Below, piece after piece: positions 1 to 6,538 of a DNA stretch of 14,630 bases; within the stretch, counting starts at the first letter, position 1, and each line of letters opens with the position of its first letter. A model generated the notes under the pieces. It did no database searches, was not told where the DNA came from, and was given only the letters and a program-made list of their open reading frames with translations. Source of the DNA: CAZYMF01 sp964648215 (GTDB taxonomy: Bacteria; Desulfobacterota; Binatia; HRBIN30; JACQVA1). Made by a program: the position numbers and the translations under genes. The stretch lies in contig CAZYMF010000119.1 of assembly GCA_964648215.1 (NCBI GenBank), positions 1 to 14,630 on the forward strand, given 5' to 3'.

Positions 1-31
1 GTTCCTGGATTTCCGAGAGGCCGAAGTCCAT
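1..31 (-). CDS. Acyl-CoA dehydrogenase, N-terminal fragment (runs off left edge)
   Basis: On the minus strand an ATG at 31-29 opens a frame that stays open to the window edge and reads MDFGLSEIQE. A start of the form M-D-F-x-L-S/T-x-x-Q is very characteristic of acyl-CoA dehydrogenases, flavoenzymes that oxidise acyl-CoA to enoyl-CoA. Only ten codons are visible, so this is a motif-based call. I see no strong ribosome-binding site just upstream. The gene lies on the same strand as, and downstream of, the acyltransferase at 158-1045, separated from it by a heptad repeat array. A fatty-acid role would fit the neighbouring acyl-CoA ligase. It could be chance, since ten residues cannot prove a family. 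Confidence 0.5.
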   Translation of the reverse strand, partial: MDFGLSEIQE

Positions 32-40
32 GGCGGGACC

Positions 41-119
41 GATAGTCGGTCGTTGGTAGTCGATAGTCAATAGTCGATAGTCGACGGCCGGAAGTTGCAG
101 AGTCGAAGGTCGAAGGGTC
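41..119 (+). repeat. Degenerate tandem 7-bp repeat array, consensus GATAGTC
   Basis: The stretch divides into consecutive 7-bp units. GATAGTC occurs exactly at 41-47, 62-68 and 76-82, with AATAGTC at 69-75 and GGTAGTC at 55-61. More diverged units follow: GACGGCC at 83-89, GGAAGTT at 90-96, CAGAGTC at 98-104, GAAGGTC at 105-111, then an 8-bp GAAGGGTC at 112-119. It fills most of the gap between the acyltransferase stop (158) and the probable acyl-CoA dehydrogenase start (31), both on the minus strand. The same unit recurs near 4673-4841 and 14540-14579. Function is unknown. Confidence 0.85.
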
Positions 120-157
120 GAAAAGAGCCCTGCGGCAGCGATTCACGAGTGCGACGT

Positions 158-1045
158 TCAGAAGAGCGATTCGCGCTCGGCCAGCATCTCGTGAAGCATC
201 TTCTGGATGCGGCGGCGGACGCGTTCGCCGAGGCGGGCGGCGACGACGCGCCGCGCGGCCCGGGTCTTGGGCTCGAGATAGAGCTCGATCGGCGGGCCGA
301 AGCGGATGTGCCAGCGGGTCGGCAGCGGCACAGCGCCGAGCACGCCGAAGAGCGGGAACAGCGGCGTCACCGGGATGTACGGCACGTTGAGAACCTCCTT
401 CAGCGGTCCCAGCGCCGTCCACTTGCCGATGACCGGGTAGATCTCCTCGGCACCGACCACCGCGACCGGGATGATCGGCACGCGTAAGCTCAGGCTCAAG
501 CGCACGAAGCCGGTATGGAAGCGTTGCACCCGGTAGCGCAGGCCGACACCCTTGGCCACCCCGGCCACGCCTTCGGGAAAGATCCCCACCAGCGCGCCCG
601 CCTGCAACAGCCGATAGGCGTTGCGGTACGAGGCGGGCACGGCCCCGAGGCGGTTGTAGGCGCCGCCGACGTAGGGCATGTCGGCAACGAAGCGGTCGTA
701 CAGAAAGCGGACGAGACGGTGCTGCGGGTGCTCGAGGTCGACTCCGGTAGTGACCATCGCGGCGTCGAAGGGAATTCCGCCGGAGTGGTTGCCGACGATC
801 AGCGCCGGCCCCTCCGCCGGCACGTGCTCCAGCCCTTCCATTCGTACCCGCCAGTAGCGACGGTAGAGAAATTGCGCCGCCGGCCGGACCCGCTGGTGAA
901 AGGCGGGATCGTAACCGAAGGGATCCTTCCGCTTCCCGCGCCGCCCGCGGGCGGCGCGGGATGCGCCCTTCGCCGGGGCCGCAATCTCGGCGGGCGTCGC
1001 CGCGGCGGTTTGCTGGTGTGCGGAGGGGGCGCTCGCGCGAGACAT
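158..1045 (-). CDS. Lysophospholipid/glycerolipid acyltransferase (PlsC/LPLAT family)
   Basis: This is a 295-residue protein from an ATG at 1045. It carries the acyltransferase core: an NHSGGIPFD block (about residues 86-94, catalytic His87 and Asp94) and an FPEG block (about 156-159) that binds the glycerol phosphate. The His-Asp spacing is H-x6-D rather than the textbook H-x4-D; I recall the same spacing in tafazzin-like bacterial acyltransferases. Residues 1-40 are Ala/Arg-rich and low in complexity; family-like sequence begins near Lys40 (KDPFGYDP). The family transfers an acyl group from acyl-CoA or acyl-ACP to a lysophospholipid or related alcohol at the inner membrane; the exact acceptor cannot be told. 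The frame stays open upstream to 1315, but that overlaps the divergent ligase. GGAG lies only 1 nt from the ATG, so the start is uncertain. It is divergent from the acyl-CoA ligase, which could supply its acyl donor. Confidence 0.88.
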   Translation of the reverse strand: MSRASAPSAHQQTAAATPAEIAAPAKGASRAARGRRGKRKDPFGYDPAFHQRVRPAAQFLYRRYWRVRMEGLEHVPAEGPALIVGNHSGGIPFDAAMVTTGVDLEHPQHRLVRFLYDRFVADMPYVGGAYNRLGAVPASYRNAYRLLQAGALVGIFPEGVAGVAKGVGLRYRVQRFHTGFVRLSLSLRVPIIPVAVVGAEEIYPVIGKWTALGPLKEVLNVPYIPVTPLFPLFGVLGAVPLPTRWHIRFGPPIELYLEPKTRAARRVVAARLGERVRRRIQKMLHEMLAERESLF

Positions 1046-1202
1046 GCTCCAATGTGGCCCATCGGCCCGGAGCGGGCAAGTGGACGTGGCCGCGCCGCCG
1101 GCCGCGCTTGACCTATGGCGGCGCTCCGCCACAAGATGTCTGTGCCGTCGCCCAAAACCTGCTAGGAAGGCTGAGCCCCAGAAGATTTTCCGGGAGGAGT
1201 TC
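1046..1202. promoter_or_regulatory. Divergent intergenic region between acyltransferase and acyl-CoA ligase
   Basis: These 157 bases separate two genes transcribed away from each other, so promoters for both should lie here. On the plus strand a TTGACC at 1108-1113 could be a -35 element, but the best -10 at about 18 bp (CAAGAT, 1132-1137) is weak. A short palindrome, GGCGG-CGCT-CCGCC at 1117-1130, sits between them. A good ribosome-binding sequence (GAGGAG, 1194-1199) precedes the ligase GTG start. I see no firm operator. Confidence 0.3.
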
Positions 1203-3023
1203 GTGACAGAGCCACTTTCTTTCGATGCCCCATTCACCGTCGGCGCCCAGATCGAGGCCCGCGCCCAGCACCCGGTGACCGCCGACCGTGTCTTCTTGCT
1301 GCACGGCGATCGCACCTGGAGCTATCGCCGTTTCCGCAACGAATCGGTGCGCCTGGCGCACCTTCTCCTGCGCCGTCTCGGACGCATCGACGACGAGCAC
1401 CCCGGGCACGTCGCCATGGTGCTCGAGAATCACATGGAGCTGCTCGCCCTCTACGGCGGCTGCGCCTACGCCGGGCTCACCCTGTTCGGCGTCAACACCG
1501 GCCTGCGCGGCGAGGTGCTCGCCGGCGTTCTCAACCAGTCGCGGGCGCGCGTGCTGGTGGTCGACGAGCGGCTGCTGCCGGAGGTCGAGCGGGTGCGCGG
1601 GGAGCTGCGCCATATCGTCGCCGAGAACCTCCTGGTGCTGCCAACCCAGGGCGGCGCCGTTCCCGACGGCAGCGACCTCCGTGCCCGACTCGAGGCCGAG
1701 GTCGGCCCGGTCGACAAGGCGCTGGACGCGCCGGCGGTCGACGTCCCGCCCGACCGCAACCTGATGGTCATCTACACTTCCGGCACCACCGGGCTGCCCA
1801 AGGGGATCAACAACAACCACATGAAGATGTGCGCCACCGGCATCGCGGTGTCGAGCAATATGGGGCTGACGTACGAGGACGTCGGCTACGCCTGCATGCC
1901 GCTGTTTCACTCGAACTCGATGTTCGTCGGTCTGATGCCGGCGCTCTGGGTCGGGGGCGCCATGGGGCTGCGCGAGCGCTTCAGCGCCAGCCAGTTCGTC
2001 CCCGACGTGCTGCGCTACGGCGTCACCTTCTGGAACTACGTCGGCGAGCCGGTGCACTACGTGCTCGCCGCCATCGAGAAGGAGTACGGCGGCGACGAGC
2101 GGCGCATCACCGAGGCGATCACCAACAACCCGCGCAACAAATTGCGCTACGCCGTCGGCAACGGCGCCGCCCCGCCGGACATCGATCGCTTCATGCAGTG
2201 GCTCGGCCTCGAGGACATGTTCGAGCTCTACGGCTCCACCGAGGCGGCCATCAGCATCTTCCGCCGCAAGGGCGATCCGCGCGGCAGCGTCGGCGAGGTG
2301 ATGGACGACGCGGTGAAGATCCTCGATCCCGCCGGCAGCGAATGCCCGCCCGCCGAGATCGGGCCCGACGGCAAGCTGCTCAACTACGCCGACTGCGTCG
2401 GCGAGATCTGCCGGGTCGCCCCCGACACCGGGCTGTTCCAGGGCTACTTCGACAACCCGCAGGCCAACGCCGAGAAATACCGCGACGGCGCCTACCACTC
2501 CGGCGACCTCGGCCACATCCTGGTTCGCGACGGGTGTCGCTATCTCTTCTTCGACGGCCGCACCGACGATTGGATCCGCAAGGACGGCGAGAACTTCTCC
2601 GCCGCGCAGGTCGGCCGCCAGCTTTCGGAGCATCCCGACGTCGCCCTCGCCGTCGCCTTCGGCGTCCCGTGCTCGGTCTCCGACGAGCTGGTGATGGCGG
2701 CGATCAAGATGCGCCCGGGTGCGCGCTTCGACCCCAGGGGGTTCCTCGACTGGTGCGAGAAACAGGTGAACGGCGCCAGCATGGACCGCAAGTGGATTCC
2801 CGACTTCGTCCGTATCGTCGACGATTTCGAGTACACGCAGACGCAGAAGGTGCTGGTGCGCAATCTGAAGAAAGTGCACTTCGATCTCAACCGCGTTCCC
2901 GACGCGCACATCTACGTTCGCCGCCGCGGCGACACCGCCTTCCAGCCGTTCACCCGCGCCGAGTACGAGAAGGTGCGCCGGGAGTTCGCCGAGCGCGAGA
3001 AGCTCGAGCTGCTCGATCGCTAG
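1203..3023 (+). CDS. AMP-forming fatty-acyl-CoA synthetase, FATP/FadD-like
   Basis: The 606-residue protein activates a carboxylic acid (probably a long-chain fatty acid) with ATP to acyl-AMP and then acyl-CoA. Signature blocks occur in order: the ATP-binding loop YTSGTTGLPKG (191-201), YGSTEA (343-348, adenine/acyl-adenylate binding), YHSGDLG (431-437), FDGRTDDWIRKDGENFSA (about 450-467; Asp and Arg of the hinge region), and a C-terminal TQTQK with Lys549, which probably matches the catalytic lysine of the adenylation step. GRTDDWIRKDGEN is closest to the FATP / very-long-chain group. The GTG at 1203 is chosen because GAGGAG ends 3 nt before it and the family-like sequence (TEPLSFDAPF) begins there; an ATG at 1044 in the same frame would overlap the divergent gene. 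Substrate could equally be a branched, aromatic or steroid acid. Codon use matches the neighbours. Confidence 0.93.
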   Translation: MTEPLSFDAPFTVGAQIEARAQHPVTADRVFLLHGDRTWSYRRFRNESVRLAHLLLRRLGRIDDEHPGHVAMVLENHMELLALYGGCAYAGLTLFGVNTGLRGEVLAGVLNQSRARVLVVDERLLPEVERVRGELRHIVAENLLVLPTQGGAVPDGSDLRARLEAEVGPVDKALDAPAVDVPPDRNLMVIYTSGTTGLPKGINNNHMKMCATGIAVSSNMGLTYEDVGYACMPLFHSNSMFVGLMPALWVGGAMGLRERFSASQFVPDVLRYGVTFWNYVGEPVHYVLAAIEKEYGGDERRITEAITNNPRNKLRYAVGNGAAPPDIDRFMQWLGLEDMFELYGSTEAAISIFRRKGDPRGSVGEVMDDAVKILDPAGSECPPAEIGPDGKLLNYADCVGEICRVAPDTGLFQGYFDNPQANAEKYRDGAYHSGDLGHILVRDGCRYLFFDGRTDDWIRKDGENFSAAQVGRQLSEHPDVALAVAFGVPCSVSDELVMAAIKMRPGARFDPRGFLDWCEKQVNGASMDRKWIPDFVRIVDDFEYTQTQKVLVRNLKKVHFDLNRVPDAHIYVRRRGDTAFQPFTRAEYEKVRREFAEREKLELLDR

Positions 3024-3042
3024 GCCTGGGGGAGCGATCTCG

Positions 3043-3651
3043 ATGCATGGGCGTACGCATCAAGAGTGGGAGTCGCGTGGCTCTTTTCCTCACCCTGACC
3101 CTTCTCTCCCAGAGGGAGAGGGGACCCAGCGGTGTGGCCGACTGGCCTCCTTGCGATTCCTTGCCGTTTCGCTGGCTGCTCTCGCTCTGGCCGCCGGCGC
3201 TCAGGCGAAGGCGCCGGCGGCCCGACCGACGATGACGCCGCAGGAGATGCAGGCGTTCCTCGCCCGGCCACTGGTGGCGCACCTGGCGATCGTACGCGCC
3301 AACCGCACGCCGCAGCTGGTGCCGATGTGGTTCCTGTACGAGAACGGCGCGATCTACATGAGCACGCGCGTCAACGCCGCCAAGCTGAAGCACATCCGCG
3401 CCAACCCGCACGTAGCCGTGGTCGTCGACGTGATGGAGGCGCCGCTCAAGAACAAGGTGGTGACCATCGAGGGGACCGCGCAGATCGAGACCACCGGCGT
3501 GAAGGATGTGGTCACCAAGATCTACCGGAAATATCTCGGCCCGGAAGCGGCCGAGAGCCCGGCGGCGCAGCACAACATCAACGAGCCCCGCGTGATCTTG
3601 AAGATTACGCCGGAGCGCATCCACACGATGGACACGACCCGCGGCGGGTGA
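3043..3651 (+). CDS. PPOX-fold (pyridoxamine 5'-phosphate oxidase-like) flavin/F420 protein
   Basis: The core from Met64 (ATG 3232) to the end, 139 residues, matches the pyridoxamine-phosphate-oxidase-like split-barrel family in length and pattern: FLARPLVAHLAIVRANRTPQ, then LVPMWFLYENGAIYMST, then AAKLKHIRANPHVAVVVD, then the VTIEGTAQI strand. Members bind FMN or coenzyme F420; which one cannot be read here, though the downstream LLM gene (15-nt gap) favours F420. The start is unresolved. ATG 3043 has a good GGGGGAG 8 nt upstream, but its first 30 residues come from a palindromic repeat. TTG 3151 would begin a signal-peptide-like stretch (LRFLAVSLAALALAAGAQA, codons 37-55). ATG 3232 gives the family's usual size but has no clear ribosome-binding site. 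If the signal is real the protein would be exported, which is unusual for this family. Confidence 0.8.
   Translation: MHGRTHQEWESRGSFPHPDPSLPEGEGTQRCGRLASLRFLAVSLAALALAAGAQAKAPAARPTMTPQEMQAFLARPLVAHLAIVRANRTPQLVPMWFLYENGAIYMSTRVNAAKLKHIRANPHVAVVVDVMEAPLKNKVVTIEGTAQIETTGVKDVVTKIYRKYLGPEAAESPAAQHNINEPRVILKITPERIHTMDTTRGG
3101..3123. repeat. Short palindromic repeat / hairpin
   Basis: The bases 3101-3110 pair with 3114-3123 around an AGA loop: ten pairs, two of them G-U, with a perfect CTCTCCC/GGGAGAG core (3104-3110 / 3114-3120). It follows a CCTCACCCTGACCC lead-in (about 3088-3101). Palindromes of this type (read in frame as PHPDPSLPEGEG) are, as far as I know, dispersed non-coding elements in many high-GC proteobacterial genomes. 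It lies 78 nt after the ligase stop and inside the longest frame of the next gene. There is no U-tract, so it is not a classical terminator. Confidence 0.7.
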
Positions 3652-3666
3652 GGAAAGAAAGTCGTC

Positions 3667-4674
3667 ATGCCCGACAAGATCGGAATCGTCCCGTTCTGGA
3701 AGAACTACGACCGCAAGACCGTTCTGCGCACGGCGCAGATGGCCGAGGATCTCGGCTACGACTCGATCTGGATTCCCGAGGCCTGGGCCTACGAGCAGTT
3801 CCAGCTATTGACCGAGATCGCCTTGGCCACCAAGCGCATCAAGCTGGCGACCGGCATCGCCAACATCTTCAGCCGCTCGGCCGGACTGCTGGCGATGAGC
3901 GCCGCGACCCTGGACGAGATCTCCGAGGGACGCGTGATTCTCGGTCTCGGCACCAGTGGCAAGAAGGTGGTCGAGAACTTCCACGGTGTCCCCTACGCCA
4001 AACCCCTCACCCGTATGCGGGAAACGGTCGGCATCCTACGTGCGCTGTGGCGCGGCGACCGGCTGCGGCCCGAGATGAGCACGTCGTTCGCGGTCCGCCA
4101 CTTCAAGCTGGAGATGAAGCCGTTGCGGCCCGACATCCCGATCTACATCGCCTCGTTGCAGGAAAAGGCGATTCGCGAGATCGGCCGCATCGCCGACGGC
4201 TGGGTGCCGACGTTCTGGCCGTACGAGCATCTCGCCGACGGCATCGCGCTGATCGAGCAGGGGGCGCGCGAGGTCGGGCGTGACCCTTCGCGCATCGAGG
4301 TCGCGCCCTTCATGGCCATCGTGCCCATGGACGACGCGGCTGCGGCGCGGTCCCTGATCAAGCCGCTGGTGTCGTTCTACATCGGCGGCATGGGGGCGTA
4401 CTACCACGCGCTCTTCTGCCGCTACGGTTTCGCGGAGAACGCCGACCTGGTGCGCGAGCTCTACCAGAAGGGCCAACGACGCGAAGCGGCCGCGGCGGTC
4501 AGCGACGAGCTGATCGACGCCATCGCCATCTGCGGTCCCGCCGGGCATTGCCGCGAGCAGCTCGCCGAGTGGCGTCGGCACGGCGTCGGCACGGCGTTGA
4601 TGAACTTGCCCACCGGCGTGCCCTTCGAGCTCACCGAGCAGCTGCTGCGAGACCTGGCGCCGGCAGCGAGCTGA
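3667..4674 (+). CDS. LLM-class flavin/F420-dependent oxidoreductase
   Basis: This 335-residue protein has the bacterial luciferase-like TIM-barrel pattern: an N-terminal strand IGIVPFWKNY, then AEDLGYDSIWIPEAW (about 26-40), TKRIKLATGIANI, the hallmark SEGRVILGLGTSG (86-98), and ADGWVPT around 176-182. Members use F420H2 or reduced FMN for hydride transfer or monooxygenation of diverse substrates; the style of this sequence (methylene-H4MPT-reductase-like, no partner flavin reductase nearby) suggests F420, but that is inference. The start ATG follows a GAGGAAAG ribosome-binding sequence within the 15-nt gap after the PPOX gene, so the two are probably co-transcribed and may share the cofactor. 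The TGA stop (4672-4674) overlaps the first unit of a heptad repeat array. The substrate is not predictable. Confidence 0.9.
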   Translation: MPDKIGIVPFWKNYDRKTVLRTAQMAEDLGYDSIWIPEAWAYEQFQLLTEIALATKRIKLATGIANIFSRSAGLLAMSAATLDEISEGRVILGLGTSGKKVVENFHGVPYAKPLTRMRETVGILRALWRGDRLRPEMSTSFAVRHFKLEMKPLRPDIPIYIASLQEKAIREIGRIADGWVPTFWPYEHLADGIALIEQGAREVGRDPSRIEVAPFMAIVPMDDAAAARSLIKPLVSFYIGGMGAYYHALFCRYGFAENADLVRELYQKGQRREAAAAVSDELIDAIAICGPAGHCREQLAEWRRHGVGTALMNLPTGVPFELTEQLLRDLAPAAS

Positions 4675-4841
4675 TGGTTGGTGGTTGATGGTAGATAGTC
4701 AATGGTCAATGGTCAATGGTCGATAGTTGAGAGTCGAGAGTCGAGAGTCGATAGTTGAGAGGTTCAAGAGTGTCTTTCGGCCCCGTTCTCAACTATCAAC
4801 TATCGACTATCAACTATTAACTAGCGACTATCAACTATCGA
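4673..4841. repeat. Head-to-head pair of 7-bp repeat arrays between convergent genes
   Basis: The left arm (4673-4764) is an uninterrupted run of thirteen units of the form G/A-A/G-T/G-A/G-G-T-C/T: three GATGGTT-like units, one GATAGTC (4694-4700), three identical AATGGTC (4701-4721), GATAGTT, three identical GAGAGTC (4729-4749), GATAGTT, and an 8-bp GAGAGGTT. The right arm (4784-4839, continuing to about 4841) carries the same unit inverted, AACTATC/GACTATC, eight copies with a diverged first one. A 20-25 nt unique loop separates the arms. The left arm begins inside the LLM stop codon; the right arm contains the glpD stop codon. Confidence 0.92.
4750..4797. terminator. Putative bidirectional terminator hairpin formed by the opposed arrays
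   Basis: Bases 4750-4761 pair with 4786-4797 (twelve pairs, one G-U) around a 24-nt loop. Outside this core the arms continue to pair, with mostly one or two mismatches per 7 bp, out to about 4715 and 4832, a stem of roughly 47 pairs. It lies between two convergent genes, where a bidirectional terminator would be expected. There is no U-tract on either side, so intrinsic termination is not shown; it may act only as a transcript-end structure. Confidence 0.4.
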
Positions 4842-6536
4842 CCCCCCCCTCACTCCCTGCATCGACCAGCCCTGCAGCGCCTGCTCGAACGCCTCGGTTT
4901 CGCGCTGCCAGCGCTGGTGATTCCAGTTCAGCTCCTCGGCGAAGAGCGGCTGCAGCCGGGGCACCAGGGCGCGCGCGATCTCGGGTTGCCACAGCCCCAG
5001 ACGGGCGCGGCGCAGCAGCAGGTCTTCGAGCCGCACGACGGCGCCGAAGGCGAGGTGCACCCGGACCTCGGCGGCGCTCAGGTCGCTGCCGTCGAGCAGC
5101 GGGTCGAGCTCGCCGTCGCTGCGTGCCACCTTGTGTGCCCACGGCGCCAGGGCGCGCAGCCGCCGCCGCAGTCCCGGATGCGTCTCCGGATGGCGCGCCA
5201 GCCGCGGCGCCCACCAGGCCGAGGCGCGCAGTCGCCGCGCCATGCTGGCCGCCAGCGGCGCCGGCAAGGAGTGGATGTCGAGCAGGCGCTGGGCGAGGTC
5301 GGGCGGCGCCAGATCGACAAGCGGCGTGCCGGTGGTGTAGCAGGGTGCCGCCGCGCGCGCGCGCTCCTCGGGCAGGAACTTGAGCGCCTCGTCGACGACC
5401 TCCTCGGCGGTCTGCCGCCATGTCGTCAGCTTGCCTCCCGCCACCGACAGCATGCCGCGCTCCTCCCAGATGTCCTCCTCGCGGCTCGCCTCCGACGGGT
5501 TGTCACTGTGGGTGTAGAGAATCGGTCGCACGCCGGCGAAGGTGCCGACGATGTCGGCCTCGGTCAGATTGCGGTCGGGATACTGCGACTGCACCGCCCG
5601 CAGCAGATAGCCGACCTCGTCGCCCGTCGGGCGCGGGTCGTCGAGCGGCCCATCGTGATAGATGTCGGTGGTGCCCATGAGGATTCCCTCGGGATGGGGA
5701 ATCAGGAACACCGGGCGGCCGTCGTCGGGCGAGGGGAGCGTCACCGCCGCCTTCAGCGGTATGCGGTCGGCGGCGAAGATGATGTGGGAGCCGCGCGCCG
5801 GGCGCAGTCGGGTTCCGGTCAGGCCGAACGCCGCGCGCACCTGGTCCACCCACACGCCGGCGGCGTTGATCACCAGGTGGCCTTCGACCCGGTAGGTGTG
5901 GCCGTTCTCGAGGTCGCGCACCATCACCGCGCTGATGCGCCCGTTCGGCCCGGAGGCCGAGCCGACGACCTCGGCGCGGCTCAGCACGAGCCCACCGTAG
6001 GCAAAGCCGGTGGCGGCGACGGCGAGGGTGAGCCGGGCGTCATCGCAGACCGCGTCGGTGTACGCCATGGTGCGGTCGAGATCGTCGGTCACCAGTCCGG
6101 GCGCGATCTCGCGCACCTCGTGCGGCTCGAGGTGGGTGTGCTTTTCCGACCGGCTGGTGAGGCGATCGTACATCCACAACCCGAGATCGACCGTCCAGCC
6201 GGGGATCTTGTCGCCCTGGCGCGCCGGATAGAGGAACTGGATCGGCTGCACCAGATCGGGATTCAGCACCAGCATGCGGTCGCGTTCGCGGCAGGCCAGG
6301 CGGGTGACGCGGAACTGCATCTGCTTCAGGTAGCGCAGCCCGCCGTGAATCAGCTTGGAGGAGCGCGAAGACGTCCCCGAGGCGATGTCGTCCTTCTCCA
6401 GCAGCAGCACGCGCAGGCCGCGCTGCGCCGCATCCAGCAGCACGCCGCAGCCGGTGATGCCGCCGCCGATGACGATCAGATCGAAGGTCTGGTTCAGGTG
6501 CGCGAGCGCCAGCTCGCGCCAGCGGGGATGAAACAT
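4821..6536 (-). CDS. glpD: Aerobic glycerol-3-phosphate dehydrogenase (FAD, quinone-linked)
   Basis: The 571-residue protein oxidises sn-glycerol 3-phosphate to dihydroxyacetone phosphate and passes electrons to quinone at the inner membrane. The FAD-binding Rossmann motif GGGITGCG is at residues 24-31, followed by LLLEKDDIASGTSSRSSKLIHGGLRYL (typical of GlpD; Arg of GGLRYL contacts substrate in the family), GTTDIYHDGPLDDPRPT, and AGGKLTTWR with Lys369. The C-terminal helical domain is present. It is longer than E. coli GlpD (501 residues). The ATG lies 2 nt after the stop of the upstream AGPS-like gene, with GGAG 8 nt before it inside that gene, so the two are translationally coupled. The last residues (SIVDSR) and the TAG stop are encoded by the heptad array, just after a run of eight G (4842-4849), so the native C-terminus may have been altered by the repeat. 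Confidence 0.93.
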   Translation of the reverse strand: MFHPRWRELALAHLNQTFDLIVIGGGITGCGVLLDAAQRGLRVLLLEKDDIASGTSSRSSKLIHGGLRYLKQMQFRVTRLACRERDRMLVLNPDLVQPIQFLYPARQGDKIPGWTVDLGLWMYDRLTSRSEKHTHLEPHEVREIAPGLVTDDLDRTMAYTDAVCDDARLTLAVAATGFAYGGLVLSRAEVVGSASGPNGRISAVMVRDLENGHTYRVEGHLVINAAGVWVDQVRAAFGLTGTRLRPARGSHIIFAADRIPLKAAVTLPSPDDGRPVFLIPHPEGILMGTTDIYHDGPLDDPRPTGDEVGYLLRAVQSQYPDRNLTEADIVGTFAGVRPILYTHSDNPSEASREEDIWEERGMLSVAGGKLTTWRQTAEEVVDEALKFLPEERARAAAPCYTTGTPLVDLAPPDLAQRLLDIHSLPAPLAASMARRLRASAWWAPRLARHPETHPGLRRRLRALAPWAHKVARSDGELDPLLDGSDLSAAEVRVHLAFGAVVRLEDLLLRRARLGLWQPEIARALVPRLQPLFAEELNWNHQRWQRETEAFEQALQGWSMQGVRGGSIVDSR

Positions 6537-6538
6537 GG

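Noticed and set aside
41..119. Short repeats considered as a CRISPR array
   Set aside because: Units are 7 bp, contiguous and degenerate, with no unique spacers and no cas genes anywhere in the window.
1046..1315. Upstream extension of the acyltransferase frame to 1315
   Set aside because: It overlaps the start of the divergent acyl-CoA ligase, and the extra residues resemble no acyltransferase sequence.
1113..2909. Long minus-strand open frame opposite the acyl-CoA ligase
   Set aside because: It mirrors the codon bias of a strongly supported plus-strand gene; its translation shows no family motif.
3104..3120. Intrinsic terminator after the acyl-CoA ligase
   Set aside because: The hairpin is strong but has no following T-tract and resembles a dispersed palindromic repeat.
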